64,000 nt of DNA from Halomonas sp. JB37 (GTDB lineage Bacteria; Pseudomonadota; Gammaproteobacteria; Pseudomonadales; Halomonadaceae): contig NZ_NRGW01000001.1 of the NCBI RefSeq assembly GCF_002332255.1, positions 1,860,001 through 1,924,000 on the forward strand. The letters are read 5' to 3'. This document shows positions 1 to 11,100 of this stretch, piece after piece. The notes beneath the pieces are model-generated. The model ran no database searches and had not been told where the DNA came from. It saw only the letters and a program-made list of their open reading frames with translations. The position numbers and the translations under genes were made by a program. The stretch's first letter is position 1. The number at the start of each line of letters is the position of its first letter.

Positions 1-695
1 TGACCGCTGCGCAGGATTTTTTAATTGCCCCTTCTATTTTATCGGCTAATTTTGCCCGGCTGGGTGAGGAAGTGGATAACGTACTGGCTGCCGGTGCGGA
101 TGTGGTTCACTTTGACGTGATGGACAATCACTACGTGCCCAATCTGACCATTGGGCCCATGGTGTGTAAAGCGCTGCGTAAGCACGGCGTGACGGCGCCT
201 ATTGATGTGCATTTAATGGTCAAGCCGGTCGATCGTATGATTAATGATTTTATCGAAGCGGGTGCCAGCTACATTACCTTTCATCCGGAAGCTTCTGAGC
301 ACGTGGACCGCTCGCTGCAGCTAATCCGCGACGGTGGATGTAAAGCTGGCCTGGTATTTAATCCTGCCACGCCGCTTTCCTACCTCGATTACGTGATGGA
401 TAAAGTCGATATGGTGCTGCTAATGAGCGTCAATCCAGGCTTTGGTGGCCAGTCCTTTATCCCTGGAACGCTGGATAAGCTGCGCGAAGCGCGGGCGCGC
501 ATCGATGCCTCTCCTTATGCTATGCGTTTGGAGATCGATGGTGGTGTGAAGGTAGGCAACATTGCCGATATTGCCGCCGCCGGCGCCGATACCTTTGTTG
601 CCGGATCAGCTATCTTCAGTGCTCACCAGGCCAGCGATCCGCACGGCTACAATACGGTTATCAAACAGCTGCGCGCAGCGCTGGCAAAGGCGTAA
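1..695 (+). CDS. rpe: Ribulose-phosphate 3-epimerase (first base of start codon outside window)
   Basis: Interconverts ribulose 5-phosphate and xylulose 5-phosphate in the cytosolic pentose phosphate pathway. The window opens with TG followed in frame by ACC GCT GCG, so the start codon is almost certainly an ATG whose A is the base just before the window, giving about 231 residues, normal for the family. An internal GTG at 72 is in frame but would delete the first beta strand ([10 protein letters not shown]). TIM-barrel family motifs are visible: [28 protein letters not shown] and the phosphate-binding EIDGGV. It ends 20 bp from the convergent ndh. In many relatives rpe precedes gph and trpE; here ndh is inserted in between on the opposite strand. 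Confidence 0.96.
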   Translation, partial: TAAQDFLIAPSILSANFARLGEEVDNVLAAGADVVHFDVMDNHYVPNLTIGPMVCKALRKHGVTAPIDVHLMVKPVDRMINDFIEAGASYITFHPEASEHVDRSLQLIRDGGCKAGLVFNPATPLSYLDYVMDKVDMVLLMSVNPGFGGQSFIPGTLDKLREARARIDASPYAMRLEIDGGVKVGNIADIAAAGADTFVAGSAIFSAHQASDPHGYNTVIKQLRAALAKA

Positions 696-715
696 TCGAC
701 AAAATAGCGGGGTGT

Positions 716-2014
716 TTAGTGCAGCTTCATGCGCGGTTTTAAATAGCGATTGAGTTTGTCTACTAGCCAAGACAGTCCTGTTTTCGGCGCCCCGTGAATA
801 GACAGCTGGTGCATGCGGTACAGCGAGGCGTATGCCTGACGAGCCAGCCAGCCTTCTAAAAACAATCCTTTGGAGGCTGAGCTGCGCATTAAATTGCCCA
901 CCGCGTCGTAGCGCGCAAGTGATACCAGCGAGCCATGGTCACGGTAGCGGAAGTCAGCAAGCGGCTTGCCCGCTAAGTGATTGGCCAGATTTTTGGCAAG
1001 TAGCGTTGCCTGCTGGTGGGCCGCCTGTGCACGGGGTGGCACGGTACCGCTTTCACCCATCGGGCAGCTTGCGCAGTCGCCCAGAGCAAAGATTCTCTCG
1101 TCATCGACGCTTTGTAACGTGGTGGCTACGTTGATTTGGTTTTTAGTGTTGGTCGTTAATCCTAGCTCCGCCAGGAAGGGCGGTGCTTTGATGCCGGCTG
1201 CCCACACATTGATATCCGTTTCGATCACTTCGCCGTCATTGGTTACCAGCTGGTGCGCCTGGGCTTCTTTAATGGCGGTGTTGGTGTGAACGGTCACCCC
1301 CATGCTTTCAAGCTCAGTTTTAACCGTCTGGCTGATTCGCTCAGCAAGGCCTGGCAGCAAGCGCGGCGCCGCTTCCAATAAGTGAACGCTGATTGTCTGA
1401 TGATCTAATGACGTGACGCCGTAGGCATTCAACATGCGCGAGGCATCAAACAGCTCCGCTGCGAGTTCAACCCCGGTGGCGCCACCGCCGACGATGCCGA
1501 TGGTTAGCTGAGTATGCTGGCGCAGCGTCGGGTCGGTGTAGCGCAAAAAGGTGTTGATCATGTCGCGCTGGAAGGCTTTAGCCTGCTGCGGCGAATCGAT
1601 AAAGTGGCAGTGCTCAGCAACGCCGGGGGTGCCGAAGTCGTTTGAAATGCTGCCCAGCGCCATCACTAAATAGTCATACGAGAGCTCCCTGGCGGGCAAT
1701 ACTTCAAGGCCGTGCTCATCCTGAATCGGCGCTAGCTGCAGCCGTCGTTCCTCTCGGTTTATGCCCGTTAATGAGCCCCGTTGATAGCGATAAAAATGGG
1801 CAGACGAATGCCCGCGATAGTCCACCTCGTCCATGCTGGAATTAAGCACGCCGGTAGCCAGCTCATGGAGCAGCGGCTTCCAAACATGTGTGGTATCGCG
1901 ATCTAGCAACACAATTTCTGCGCGTTTTCGCTTACCTAAGGTACGTCCTAAGCGTGTGGCGAGGGCTAAGCCGCCCGCGCCGCCGCCGACAATCACAATG
2001 GTGGGAGTGGTCAT
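716..2014 (-). CDS. ndh: Type II NADH dehydrogenase (NDH-2), FAD-dependent
   Basis: Single-subunit, non-proton-pumping NADH:quinone oxidoreductase at the inner face of the cytoplasmic membrane. An N-terminal FAD-binding Rossmann motif (IVIVGGGAGGLALATRLG) and a second nucleotide-binding motif (IGIVGGGATGVELAAEL) near residue 165 are visible, with IFALGDCA, typical of the family, near the C-terminal third. Length is 432 residues, close to the usual 430. The frame is open upstream to 2041, but the ATG at 2014 is preceded by GGAGG 6 nt away and starts exactly as family members do (MTTPTIVIVGG), so I chose it. The C-terminal part, with many basic and hydrophobic residues, fits membrane association. 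Confidence 0.93.
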   Translation of the reverse strand: MTTPTIVIVGGGAGGLALATRLGRTLGKRKRAEIVLLDRDTTHVWKPLLHELATGVLNSSMDEVDYRGHSSAHFYRYQRGSLTGINREERRLQLAPIQDEHGLEVLPARELSYDYLVMALGSISNDFGTPGVAEHCHFIDSPQQAKAFQRDMINTFLRYTDPTLRQHTQLTIGIVGGGATGVELAAELFDASRMLNAYGVTSLDHQTISVHLLEAAPRLLPGLAERISQTVKTELESMGVTVHTNTAIKEAQAHQLVTNDGEVIETDINVWAAGIKAPPFLAELGLTTNTKNQINVATTLQSVDDERIFALGDCASCPMGESGTVPPRAQAAHQQATLLAKNLANHLAGKPLADFRYRDHGSLVSLARYDAVGNLMRSSASKGLFLEGWLARQAYASLYRMHQLSIHGAPKTGLSWLVDKLNRYLKPRMKLH

Positions 2015-2153
2015 TATTACCTCCATGGCTAAATTAGCCATAGCATAGAAGTTTCTTCAGCTTCTGACTAATGCGAAAGTTGGCCTAGAGCGGGTAAGAT
2101 GGGTGGCTAACGAAAGATTTTTCAGCAGCGAATGAAGTGAGAGGGCAATCAAG

Positions 2154-2873
2154 GTGCATTCAATACGACACTCGGCATTACATTCAGTGCTACAGGGCAA
2201 GCGACTGATTGCGTTCGACCTGGATGGCACGTTGATTGATTCCGTGCCGGATCTTGCTGTCGCTGTCATGCTTACCTTGCGTGAGTTAGGGCTGCGTGAA
2301 CCGAGTGAAGACCAGGTGCGCAACTGGGTGGGTAACGGGGCGCCTGTATTAGTGCAGCGAGCTTTGGCCTGGGCGCGGGAAGAGGCGGCAGAGCCAGCGC
2401 TTGAAACGTGCGCGTATGAGGCTTTTATGAAGCATTATGGCGCCGCGCCCAATGCCCTCACGACGCTTTATCCGGGAGTTGTCCAAACGCTCCAGGCGCT
2501 GCATCAGCACGGCATGACACTGGTATTAATCACTAATAAGCCTGAGCGCTTTATTGAACCGCTACTCAACCATTTCAAGCTAATCGATTATTTCACGCTT
2601 TGGATTGGCGGTGATTCGCTGGCAGAAAAGAAACCCCACCCGTTGCCGCTGCTGCACGCTGCTGATAGGTGTCAAACATCCCCTTCTGAGTGTGTGATGG
2701 TTGGCGACTCGCGCCATGATGTGGCTGCTGGTAAAGCAGCGGGCTTTACGACGCTTGCGCTGCCCTATGGTTATAATCATGGCGAGCCGATTGAACACAG
2801 TCACCCCGATCTGATAGTCAGTTCGCTAACCGAATTGCTGATGACTGCACCCCATGCGACAAGGACCGCTTAA
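2154..2873 (+). CDS. gph: Phosphoglycolate phosphatase, HAD superfamily
   Basis: Removes phosphate from 2-phosphoglycolate formed during repair of oxidised DNA ends. HAD motif I is [15 protein letters not shown] near residue 21, motif II is LITNKP, and motif III/IV is [11 protein letters not shown] followed by [17 protein letters not shown]. Its 239 residues match the family. The proposed start is GTG at 2154, with GAGAGGG upstream; no ATG fits before motif I. The stop codon overlaps the trpE start by one base (TAATG), so the two are translationally coupled. A gph-trpE pair is also common in pseudomonads. Other HAD phosphatases share these motifs, but the trpE linkage favours Gph. Confidence 0.9.
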   Translation: MHSIRHSALHSVLQGKRLIAFDLDGTLIDSVPDLAVAVMLTLRELGLREPSEDQVRNWVGNGAPVLVQRALAWAREEAAEPALETCAYEAFMKHYGAAPNALTTLYPGVVQTLQALHQHGMTLVLITNKPERFIEPLLNHFKLIDYFTLWIGGDSLAEKKPHPLPLLHAADRCQTSPSECVMVGDSRHDVAAGKAAGFTTLALPYGYNHGEPIEHSHPDLIVSSLTELLMTAPHATRTA

Positions 2874-4363
2874 TGATGACCCCGGAACGTTTTCAAGAGC
2901 TTAGCCAGGCAGGCTACAACCGAATCCCTGTTTCGCGTGATGTGCTGGCAGATTTAGATACGCCGCTATCGACCTATTTAAAGCTCGCCAATACGCCCTG
3001 GACGTTCTTATTTGAGTCCGTGCAGGGTGGTGAAAAGTGGGGCCGCTACTCCATGATTGGGCTGCCTAGCCATGAGCGTATCGAAGTACGTGGTTTTACG
3101 GTGCACCATATTAAAGAGGGTGAAGCCGCTGGGGTCACTGAAGTGGACGATCCCCTCGCGTGGATTGAAACATTCCAGAGTCGTTTCAAAGTCCCCAAAT
3201 TAGATGATCAGCCGCGTTTCGACGGCGGGCTAGTCGGTTACTTTGGCTACGACACTATTCGCTATATCGAACCGCGCCTGCGCGGCGGCGCAGATAAGCC
3301 TGACCCGCTGAACGTGCCAGATATTCTGCTCATGGTGTGCAATGACTTTGTGGTATTCGACAATCTTTCCGGTCGACTAACGATCTGGACCCACGTTGAT
3401 CCTGCCAAGCCAGATGCCTTAGAGCGCGCTCAAGCGCATTTGAAACATGTTGAGATCCGCCTGCGCGAAGCGCACATCAGCCCCAACAATGCCGGCAGCG
3501 ACCGACAGCCCGTGCAGGAGAGTGACTTTAACTCAGGCTTTACCGAAGACGGCTTTAAAGCCGCTGTTGATAAAATCAAAGAGTACGTGCTGGCAGGGGA
3601 CATCATGCAGTGCGTGCCTTCCCAGCGTATGTCGATTCCTTATCAGGCATCACCGCTCGATCTATATCGCGCGCTGCGCAGCCTGAATCCATCGCCCTAC
3701 ATGTTTTTCTTTAACTTGGGCGATCATCACGTAGTGGGCTCGTCACCGGAAATCCTAACCCGGATGGAAGACGGTGAGGTGACCGTACGACCGATTGCCG
3801 GTACTCGCAAGCGTGGCAAAAATGAGGAAGAGGACGATGCTTTAGAAGCAGAGCTACTGGCGGACCCTAAAGAACTCGCAGAACACCTCATGCTGATTGA
3901 TCTAGGGCGCAATGACGTCGGTAGAATTTGCCAAACCGGTAGCGTTGAAGTCACCGACCAGATGGTTGTAGAACGTTATTCTCACGTGATGCATATCGTT
4001 TCCAACGTGACCGGACAGCTGAAGCCGGGCCTGACGGCGATGGACGCGCTGCGTGCCACTTTCCCCGCTGGCACGGTTTCCGGGGCGCCTAAAATTCGCG
4101 CATTAGAAATTATCGATGAGGTTGAGCCGGTTAAACGGGGTATTTATTCCGGAGCGGTAGGATATTTGTCTTGGCATGGCAATATGGATACTGCGATCGC
4201 CATCCGTACCGCGGTGATTAAAGACGGCCAGCTGCATGTTCAGGCCGGGGCGGGCATTGTGGCTGACTCAGTTCCTGAAATGGAGTGGCAGGAGACGCTT
4301 AATAAGGGACGCGCGATTTTCAGTGCAGTGGCCATGGCTGAGCGTGGTTTAGACAACCTTTAA
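2873..4363 (+). CDS. trpE: Anthranilate synthase component I
   Basis: Converts chorismate plus ammonia (delivered by TrpG) to anthranilate, the first committed step of tryptophan synthesis. The N-terminal regulatory region carries [15 protein letters not shown], where the conserved Ser belongs to the tryptophan feedback site. The catalytic chorismate-binding domain shows [20 protein letters not shown] and [14 protein letters not shown]. The alanine in PIAGT, rather than lysine, separates TrpE from PabB; the window's own PabB has PIKGT. Length 496 is typical. The start overlaps the gph stop by one base; a second ATG follows directly at 2876. Its amidotransferase partner trpG lies 1.2 kb downstream, separated by an inverted metal-binding protein gene. 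Confidence 0.97.
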   Translation: MMTPERFQELSQAGYNRIPVSRDVLADLDTPLSTYLKLANTPWTFLFESVQGGEKWGRYSMIGLPSHERIEVRGFTVHHIKEGEAAGVTEVDDPLAWIETFQSRFKVPKLDDQPRFDGGLVGYFGYDTIRYIEPRLRGGADKPDPLNVPDILLMVCNDFVVFDNLSGRLTIWTHVDPAKPDALERAQAHLKHVEIRLREAHISPNNAGSDRQPVQESDFNSGFTEDGFKAAVDKIKEYVLAGDIMQCVPSQRMSIPYQASPLDLYRALRSLNPSPYMFFFNLGDHHVVGSSPEILTRMEDGEVTVRPIAGTRKRGKNEEEDDALEAELLADPKELAEHLMLIDLGRNDVGRICQTGSVEVTDQMVVERYSHVMHIVSNVTGQLKPGLTAMDALRATFPAGTVSGAPKIRALEIIDEVEPVKRGIYSGAVGYLSWHGNMDTAIAIRTAVIKDGQLHVQAGAGIVADSVPEMEWQETLNKGRAIFSAVAMAERGLDNL

Positions 4364-4374
4364 CCCTGGGCCGA

Positions 4375-5289
4375 TTACTCGGCCGTTGCGCCTCCTAACG
4401 CGGTATGCAGCACTTCCGCATTGTGGCGCAGCATGGCTGAGTAGTTAGCTGCCGGGCCATCGGTATTGCTTAGTGCATCGACGTACAAGGGGCCTGCTAG
4501 AGGGAGTGATGTTTCGCGTGACAAGGCATCCATGTGTATCTGCGAGGTGGTGCTCTCGTAGAACAGCGCTAAGGGACGTTTTTCGGCAAGATACTCGCTC
4601 ATCTTAGCCATCGCCAGCGCGCTGCCTTGAGTCTCATGATTCACTCCCCATACCCCAAACGCCTGAAATGCGTAAGCGCGTGCAAAGTAGCCAAAGCCCG
4701 CCTCACTAGTAACCAGCGTGCGATTAATCTGCGGAATCCCATCAAGGCGCTCTTTCACCGCCTGATCAATGATCGAGAGCGCTTTCTTTGCTTCTTCGGC
4801 GCGCGCATAAAACGCATCGGCCTGGTCGGGCAGATGTTCGGCCAGCACGTCAGCAATGACATCAATGTAGGCGGCAGCGCCTTGAGGGTCCATCCACATA
4901 TGGGGGTCTGGCTCGCCTTTATGCAGCCCGGTAGAGATCGTTATCGGCGCGTAATCCGCTTGAGCGGCTACCTCTATTAACGTGAGACGGTCACCTGACA
5001 TCGCCTCAACATGGTGCATCCAGGGCTCTAACCCCAGTCCGTTATAAAACACGATATCGATATCTTCCATATCGAGCACGTTGGGCGGCGTTAGCTCCCA
5101 GCGGTGAACATCTTCTTCTGCAGGTACAATCACGTTGACGCTAACCGTATCACCGGCGACTCGTTTAACCAGATCTTGCATGACAGAAAACGAGGCAATA
5201 ACGCTTATTGTGGGGTTGGCATAGGCTGGCGCAGCGCTTAACACCGCAGCGCATAAGAGCGCACTCATCCAGGTAACCCGCTTTAACAT
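4375..5289 (-). CDS. Periplasmic Mn/Fe-type (cluster A-I) metal-binding lipoprotein-like SBP, secreted
   Basis: Substrate-binding component of a metal ABC transporter (ZnuA/SitA/PsaA family). A Sec signal peptide ends around PAYA (residue 24). The four expected metal ligands can be read as His62 (EDVHRWE), His130 (DPHMW), Glu196 (VTSEAGFGYF) and Asp271 (PLYVDALS). This His-His-Glu-Asp set and its spacing are those of manganese/iron binders such as PsaA; zinc binders have a third His at the Glu position and an internal His-rich loop, which is absent here. No permease or ATPase gene adjoins it: trpE converges at 11 bp and trpG diverges upstream, so it is an orphan. Metal choice is inferred from ligands. 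Confidence 0.88.
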   Translation of the reverse strand: MLKRVTWMSALLCAAVLSAAPAYANPTISVIASFSVMQDLVKRVAGDTVSVNVIVPAEEDVHRWELTPPNVLDMEDIDIVFYNGLGLEPWMHHVEAMSGDRLTLIEVAAQADYAPITISTGLHKGEPDPHMWMDPQGAAAYIDVIADVLAEHLPDQADAFYARAEEAKKALSIIDQAVKERLDGIPQINRTLVTSEAGFGYFARAYAFQAFGVWGVNHETQGSALAMAKMSEYLAEKRPLALFYESTTSQIHMDALSRETSLPLAGPLYVDALSNTDGPAANYSAMLRHNAEVLHTALGGATAE

Positions 5290-5611
5290 CCCACGCTCCT
5301 AACGAACTTGAAGAACGAACTTGAAAAACCAACTTAAAAACTAGCGAAAAAAGATGGCAGATAATAAAGACTGCGGTGGCCCGTTGCCAGTTCCAATGCA
5401 GCGGCCTATGTAGAGAGAAAGGAGCCATTAGTCTGAAAAATGGTCCATTCCTAAGCATAGCGTGCATTATACTGAACGGAACGGTTTATTCTTTTCAAGC
5501 ACTGTTGATGAAGGGCCACACTTAACCCCTGCAAGGAAGTGCTTGGTTGCGGTATCATCGAGTCCAACGTTTTTATTAGCAGTTTCATAAGGCGAGGGAG
5601 TAAGCGGGGCA
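5290..5611. other. Intergenic region between divergent SBP and trpG genes
   Basis: 322 bp without a gene. It must hold promoters for the metal-binding protein (-) and trpGDC (+). Near the SBP start lie short direct repeats of GAACTTGAA (about 5304-5323). A possible -10 hexamer TATACT sits near 5468 on the plus strand, without a clear -35. I see no trp leader peptide, no attenuator hairpin with a T-run, and no clear metal-regulator box. Confidence 0.5.
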
Positions 5612-6217
5612 ATGGCGAAAGGACAGTCAGTGCAAAAAGTCTTAATGATCGATAATTACGATAGCTTCACGTTTAACATCGTGCAGTATTTGGGAGAGCT
5701 GGGTGCTGAAGTGATCACCCATCGTAATGACGAAATCAGCATTGAGCAGATTGAAGCGCTGGCGCCTACGCACCTAGTGGTGTCGCCCGGCCCCTGTACG
5801 CCCAATGAAGCAGGTATTTCCATGGCGGCGATTGAACACTTTGCCGGCAAGCTGCCTATTTTAGGCGTTTGCCTTGGTCATCAGGCCATTGGCCAAGTCT
5901 ATGGCGGTAAAGTGGTTCGTGCCCCGCAGGTTATGCACGGCAAAACGTCAGACGTATGGCACGATAATCACGGCGTTTTTGAAGGGCTGGAGAACCCCGT
6001 GCAAGTGACTCGCTATCATTCTTTGGTGGTCGATAAAACGAGCCTACCCGATTGTTTAGAAGTGACTGCCTGGACAGGCGATGATGATGTCACGCCGGAT
6101 TTAGTCATGGGGCTGCGCCATCGTGAACTGGATATCGAGGGGGTACAGTTTCACCCCGAATCGATTCTTACCCGCCAAGGTCATGAGCTGTTGGCCAATT
6201 TTTTAAAACGCGGCTGA
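5612..6217 (+). CDS. trpG: Anthranilate synthase component II (glutamine amidotransferase)
   Basis: Class I glutamine amidotransferase that supplies ammonia to TrpE. The triad is visible: Cys87 in GVCLGHQ, and the His and Glu of VQFHPESI near the C-terminus; [13 protein letters not shown] is the usual glutamine-site loop. Length is 201 residues. The ATG at 5612 is used here, but an in-frame GTG at 5630 has AAGGA at 5619-5623 with 6 nt spacing and would give [13 protein letters not shown], closer to family N-termini, so the true start may be 5630. It is the first gene of trpG-trpD-trpC. The same subunit may also serve PabB (19.5 kb), as no pabA is visible in the window. Confidence 0.95.
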   Translation: MAKGQSVQKVLMIDNYDSFTFNIVQYLGELGAEVITHRNDEISIEQIEALAPTHLVVSPGPCTPNEAGISMAAIEHFAGKLPILGVCLGHQAIGQVYGGKVVRAPQVMHGKTSDVWHDNHGVFEGLENPVQVTRYHSLVVDKTSLPDCLEVTAWTGDDDVTPDLVMGLRHRELDIEGVQFHPESILTRQGHELLANFLKRG

Positions 6218-6253
6218 TTGCCGGTTTCACACGCTTTAGAGGCCCCTCTGCTC

Positions 6254-7273
6254 ATGCAAATGCGCGATGCGATTAATGCGGTAATGCGCCGCGAAAACCT
6301 CTCTTTCGACACCATGCATGCTTTGATGCGCCAAATCATGACCGGCGATGCCAGCGATGCGCAAATTGGCGCCTTGCTGATGGGGTTAGCCATGAAAGGC
6401 GAAAGCGCGCTAGAGATTAGCGCCGCTGCCCAGGTAATGCGCGAGCTAATGAAACGCGTCGAGCTGAACGTTGATAACGTGGTAGATATAGTGGGGACTG
6501 GCGGCGATGGTGCTAATTTGTTTAACGTTTCGACCGCTGCTAGCTTTGTCGCCGCCGCAGCGGGTGCTCATGTGGCCAAACACGGTAACCGCAGCGTCTC
6601 ATCATCGTCTGGCAGTGCTGATCTGTTCGACGTGGCGGGCATTTATCTTGATCTTAAGTCCCAGCAGGTAGCGCGCTGCATCGAGCAGGTGGGGGTAGGC
6701 TTTATGTTCGCGCCTAACCATCATCCGGCTATGCGTTACGCTATTGGGCCTCGCCGCGAGATGGGCGTTCGCACGTTGTTTAATATTTTAGGTCCGTTAA
6801 CGAACCCCGCCGGTGCGCCTAATCAGGTACTAGGCGTTTACGCTCCGGAGCTTGTGCCGCTAATGGCCGAAGTGCTTAAAACGCTGGGCAGCCGACACGT
6901 TATGGTGGTGCATTCAGAAGATGGCTTGGATGAGATTTCGCTGGCGAGCCCCACTCTGATTGCGGAGCTCAAAGGTGGCGAGATTAGCCAATATACGGTG
7001 ACACCCGAAGAACTGGGCATTGAGCGTCAGAGCCTTGCCACGCTTAAAGCTAACAATGCAGAAGATAGCCTGCGCTTAGTTAAAGCAGCCTTGGCCGGTG
7101 AGGGCGCCGCTGCAGATATTGTCGCGCTGAACGCCGGTGCAGCGCTTTATTGTTCTGGGGTGGCGGACACGTTAAAAGAAGGCGTAATGGTGGCCCAGGA
7201 TGCACAAGCGTCCAAACTGCCGCTTGAGAAGCTTAAAGAGCTTTCGCACTTTACCAGCGTTTTTAAGCCGTAG
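6254..7273 (+). CDS. trpD: Anthranilate phosphoribosyltransferase
   Basis: Transfers the phosphoribosyl group of PRPP to anthranilate, second step of tryptophan synthesis. PRPP and metal-binding motifs are [19 protein letters not shown] and [16 protein letters not shown]; the anthranilate-site region [20 protein letters not shown] is also intact. The frame stays open to a TTG at 6218, directly after the trpG stop, but the ATG at 6254 gives [10 protein letters not shown], which lines up with homologue N-termini (339 residues), so I prefer it. It is co-directional with trpG (36 bp gap) and trpC (40 bp gap), clearly one operon. Confidence 0.95.
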   Translation: MQMRDAINAVMRRENLSFDTMHALMRQIMTGDASDAQIGALLMGLAMKGESALEISAAAQVMRELMKRVELNVDNVVDIVGTGGDGANLFNVSTAASFVAAAAGAHVAKHGNRSVSSSSGSADLFDVAGIYLDLKSQQVARCIEQVGVGFMFAPNHHPAMRYAIGPRREMGVRTLFNILGPLTNPAGAPNQVLGVYAPELVPLMAEVLKTLGSRHVMVVHSEDGLDEISLASPTLIAELKGGEISQYTVTPEELGIERQSLATLKANNAEDSLRLVKAALAGEGAAADIVALNAGAALYCSGVADTLKEGVMVAQDAQASKLPLEKLKELSHFTSVFKP

Positions 7274-7313
7274 GCTCTTAAACAAGATAAGCTTTAAACA
7301 CGAAGAGATCACC

Positions 7314-8117
7314 ATGACTCAACAGGCAACGCCGACTATTTTAACGCGCATTCTGGCCCGTAAAGACCAAGAGGTAGCTGAGCGCCGTCAAGCAGTTTCA
7401 GAACAGGATCTGCTAGCGCTAGGTGAGCAGCAAAGCGCACCGCGCGGTTTTATTAACGCTCTCAATGCGCGCATTGCGACAGGCGACCCGGCCATTATCG
7501 CTGAGGTGAAAAAAGCCTCGCCCTCAAAAGGCGTGATTCGTGAAGAATTTCATCCTTCGGATATTGCTAAAAGCTATGCGCAGGCGGGTGCAGCATGCCT
7601 TTCCGTGCTCACCGATGCTGATTTTTTCCAGGGCCATGAAGACTATCTGATTGCCGCTCGTGATGTCTGCTCACTGCCGGTGATTCGCAAAGACTTTATT
7701 ACTCACGGCTATCAGGTGTCAGAGGCTCGCTCAATTGGTGCAGACTGCATTTTGCTGATTGTTGCTGCGTTAGATGATAGTCAGCTACGCGATCTGCATC
7801 AGCAGGCCAACCAGCTAGAGATGGATGTGCTGGTGGAAGTGCATGATGCCGATGAGCTGGCGCGCGCCCTGGCGCTCGACCTGAAACTGATAGGCATTAA
7901 TAATCGCAATTTGCATACGTTTGAAACTAGCCTGAACACCACGCTTGATCTGCTATCGCGGATTCCTGAGCATGTCACGGTGATCACCGAATCGGGTATT
8001 CATACCCGCGATGACGTTAAGCTAATGCGTGATCATAGCGTTAACGGCTTCTTGGTCGGTGAGGCTTTTATGCGTGCAAGTGACCCAGGCCTGGCGCTGA
8101 AGACTCTTTTCTTTTGA
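7314..8117 (+). CDS. trpC: Indole-3-glycerol phosphate synthase
   Basis: Closes the indole ring of carboxyphenylaminodeoxyribulose phosphate to give indole-3-glycerol phosphate. TIM-barrel motifs are [13 protein letters not shown] (catalytic Lys), [31 protein letters not shown] and the phosphate loop [14 protein letters not shown]. The frame extends upstream to 7200 inside trpD, but ATG 7314, with GAAGAGA 5-8 nt before it, gives the standard 267 residues. It is a monofunctional TrpC, not fused to TrpF. Last gene of the trpGDC operon; trpF, trpB and trpA are not in the window. Confidence 0.96.
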   Translation: MTQQATPTILTRILARKDQEVAERRQAVSEQDLLALGEQQSAPRGFINALNARIATGDPAIIAEVKKASPSKGVIREEFHPSDIAKSYAQAGAACLSVLTDADFFQGHEDYLIAARDVCSLPVIRKDFITHGYQVSEARSIGADCILLIVAALDDSQLRDLHQQANQLEMDVLVEVHDADELARALALDLKLIGINNRNLHTFETSLNTTLDLLSRIPEHVTVITESGIHTRDDVKLMRDHSVNGFLVGEAFMRASDPGLALKTLFF

Positions 8118-8148
8118 GTTTCAGCGCCGAGCCTTGGCTATCGATCCG

Positions 8149-11100
8149 TTAAGCACTGCGTAACAGCGTAAGCAGCGCTTGAAGCGGGTGACGCAAGGTT
8201 TGGTTGGAATAGCGTTTTACCTGGCTACGACAGGAGTAGCCGGTCGCTAACAGCCTGCCTGTATTGTGCTGTTCTTCCACCTGCGGCTGCCAAGACTGTG
8301 CATAAATGACCTTTGAGGTCGCCACGTTTCGGGTTTCATGACCATAGGTGCCGGACATACCGCAGCAGCCGGTGGCCATCAATTCAAGCTCTAAACCAAA
8401 CGCCGCGAACACCTGCTGCCAGGCCTTGGGGCTGGTCGGCGCATTGGTTTTCTCGGTGCAGTGAGATAGCAGCTTAAAGCCCGGGTCGGTGAGCGTTAGC
8501 TGGTTAGGCGCCAAGGTGTTAAGGCGGGTCACTAGCCACTCTTGGAGCATCATTACGTCAGGCGCTGCTTGATCTCCAAACGTTTTCACATACTCTTGAC
8601 GGTACGTCAGGGTCATCGCTGGATCAATGCCAACCATCGGAATGTCAAAGCGTGCCAATGTGCGCAGCCGTTTGGCCTGTCTGGCTGCGGTACGCTCAAA
8701 GGCACCCAAAAATCCCTGCACATGAAGGGGTTTTCCGTTCGCAGAGAAGGGCATTACGAATACCCGTAGATCAAGCCGCGAGAGTAGCTCAACGATATCC
8801 ATGACCAATGTGGCTTCAAAATGGGTGGTAAAGGCATCTTGAACAATGATCACGCTGTTGGCGCGCTGCTGCTCGGTGAGGATGGCAAGCGCTGCGGGCG
8901 TTGCTTCGGGCACTCCCCAGGCCCGTAGCTGCTTTTTAACGCTTGACGGTGAAAGCGCTGGCGAATCGCTAATGCCCAGCTGTTGGCCCATCAGCTTTTC
9001 GATCCAGCGCTGTCCGATCACGGCGTTATACAGCGGAGCGGCTTTGGCCAGAGAGGGCAGCATGAATTCGGTGCCGCCGATGACATAGTCGCGCAACGGG
9101 CGCAGATAGCGGCCGTGATAAACTTCTAAAAACTGCGAGCGGAACTGGGGAACATTGACCTTAATCGGGCACTGTCCTGCGCACGATTTACAGGCCAAGC
9201 AGCCTGCCATGGCATCGTAAACTTCATGAGAGTAGTCGTGATGTTGTTTGCGGCTTAGGCTATTGGCCATCCGGCGCGGAAAGCTTTTGATAAATCCCCA
9301 GCCGCCTTCGGCCTTTTTCTTGCGTGACTCTTCCACGACGTCAATGCCCGCCTGGGACTGTAAGCGCAGCCATTCGCGAATCAAGCTGGCGCGGCCTTTA
9401 GGCGAGTGACGGCGATCCCGAGTGGCCTTCCAGGAAGGGCACATAGGATCGTCAACGTCGTAGTTATAGCAGGCGCCATTGCCGTTGCAGTATACCGCGG
9501 CGTCATAGGCCTGCCATGCTCGCTCATCGATGGTGCGGTCAAGCTGGCCACGCGTCGTCACGCCATCAATGGTCAGCAGCTCTGGGTCACGCTCGCGGGC
9601 AATTAGCTGGCTAGGCTCACGCGCGGCCGTTGCCTCCACGTCTTCAGACGCCGTGGACTGCGGCGTCGCGATTTTGCCCGGATTGAGCTGGTTGTAAGGA
9701 TCAAACGCAGTTTTTACACGCTGAAGGCTAGGGTAGAGCTCGCCAAAGAACTTAGGCGAGTACTCTGAGCGCACGCCCTTGCCGTGTTCACCCCATAGCA
9801 GGCCGCCATATTTTTGGGTAAGAGCGGCTACTTCGTCGGAGACGGCGCGAATCAGCGTTTCCTGCTCCGGGTCCTTCATGTCGATGGCGGGGCGCACGTG
9901 AAGTACGCCTGCATCCACATGGCCGAACATGCCATAGGTGAGATTGCGGGCATCCAGCGCGGCACGAAATTCGGCGATAAAGTCAGCCAAATGTTCTGGC
10001 GGCACGGCGGTGTCTTCCACGAACGGAATCGGCCGTTTTTCACCTTGGACGTTGCCCAGCAGTCCCACCGAGCGTTTGCGCATGCCGTAAACTTTCTGAA
10101 TCTGGGCGCGTCCTTCTGCCAGGGTAAAGCCTAGCCTTTCTACCGTTGGATCTTGGCTTAGATAGTCGGTAAATAACCGTACGCGGTCGGCGAGAGTTTT
10201 CTCATCATCGTCGTTGAATTCAATCAGATTAATGCCGCGAATCGGCATGCTGCCGGTGGCAGGGAAAAACTCGGCCACGCTATCCCAAACAAAGTCCTCC
10301 ATGGCGAGCTGGAGCACTTTATCATCGACCGTTTCAATCGAAGTGGGCTGTGCGGCACTCGCCATCAGTGCTTTAGCATCCCGCAGGGCATCCATAAAGC
10401 TTGTATAGCGCACGTTGACCAGGGTGGAGTGCTTGGGAATCGGCAGCACGTTCAGCACCGCTTCGTTTAGAAAGCCCAGCGAACCTTCCGAGCCGCATAG
10501 CAGGCTGTTGAGATTGAGTTGGCCTTCGTCATCGCGCAGGTGGGCCAGGTCGTAGCCAGTTAAGCAGCGATTGAGAGGCGGAAATTTTGCCTCTATCAAA
10601 TCACGCTGCTGGTCGATAATCGCGGCGGCGGTGGTATGCACGCGGCCTAAAACACCTTCTTTTTGGCGTTCGCTGTGCTCTTCGTCCGAGTTCAGCGGGC
10701 GGCTATGCAGGTGCTGGCCGCCGAGTAAGACCGTATCCAGTTGCAATACGTGATGGCGGGTTTTACCGTATTCGCAGCTGCCCTGGCCGCTGGCATCCGT
10801 TGAAATCATACCGCCGATGGTGGCGCGGTTGGAGGTCGAAAGCTCCGGGGCGAAAAACAGCCCGTAAGATTTTAAAGCGGCATTGAGCTGGTCTTTTACC
10901 ACCCCGGCCTGTACGCGCACCCGGCGGTTCTCAGTATCTATTTCAAGGATCTTATTCATGTGGCGAGAGACATCGACCACAATGCCGTCGGTCAGTGACT
11001 GGCCGTTAGTGCCGGTGCCGCCCCCACGTGGTGTCAATACAACGCCTCGATGAGTTGTTTGTGCGGCGAGTTTGGCTAGGCGCTCTAGATCTTCGGCATG

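Noticed and set aside
4369-4384. Five-bp GC hairpin in the trpE/SBP convergent gap
   Set aside because: Short stem without a T-run, overlapping the SBP stop codon; too weak to call as a terminator.
5455-5480. Possible MntR- or Zur-like box upstream of the metal-binding protein gene
   Set aside because: The inverted repeat is too weak (few matching positions) and about 170 bp from the start codon; not enough to call a regulator.
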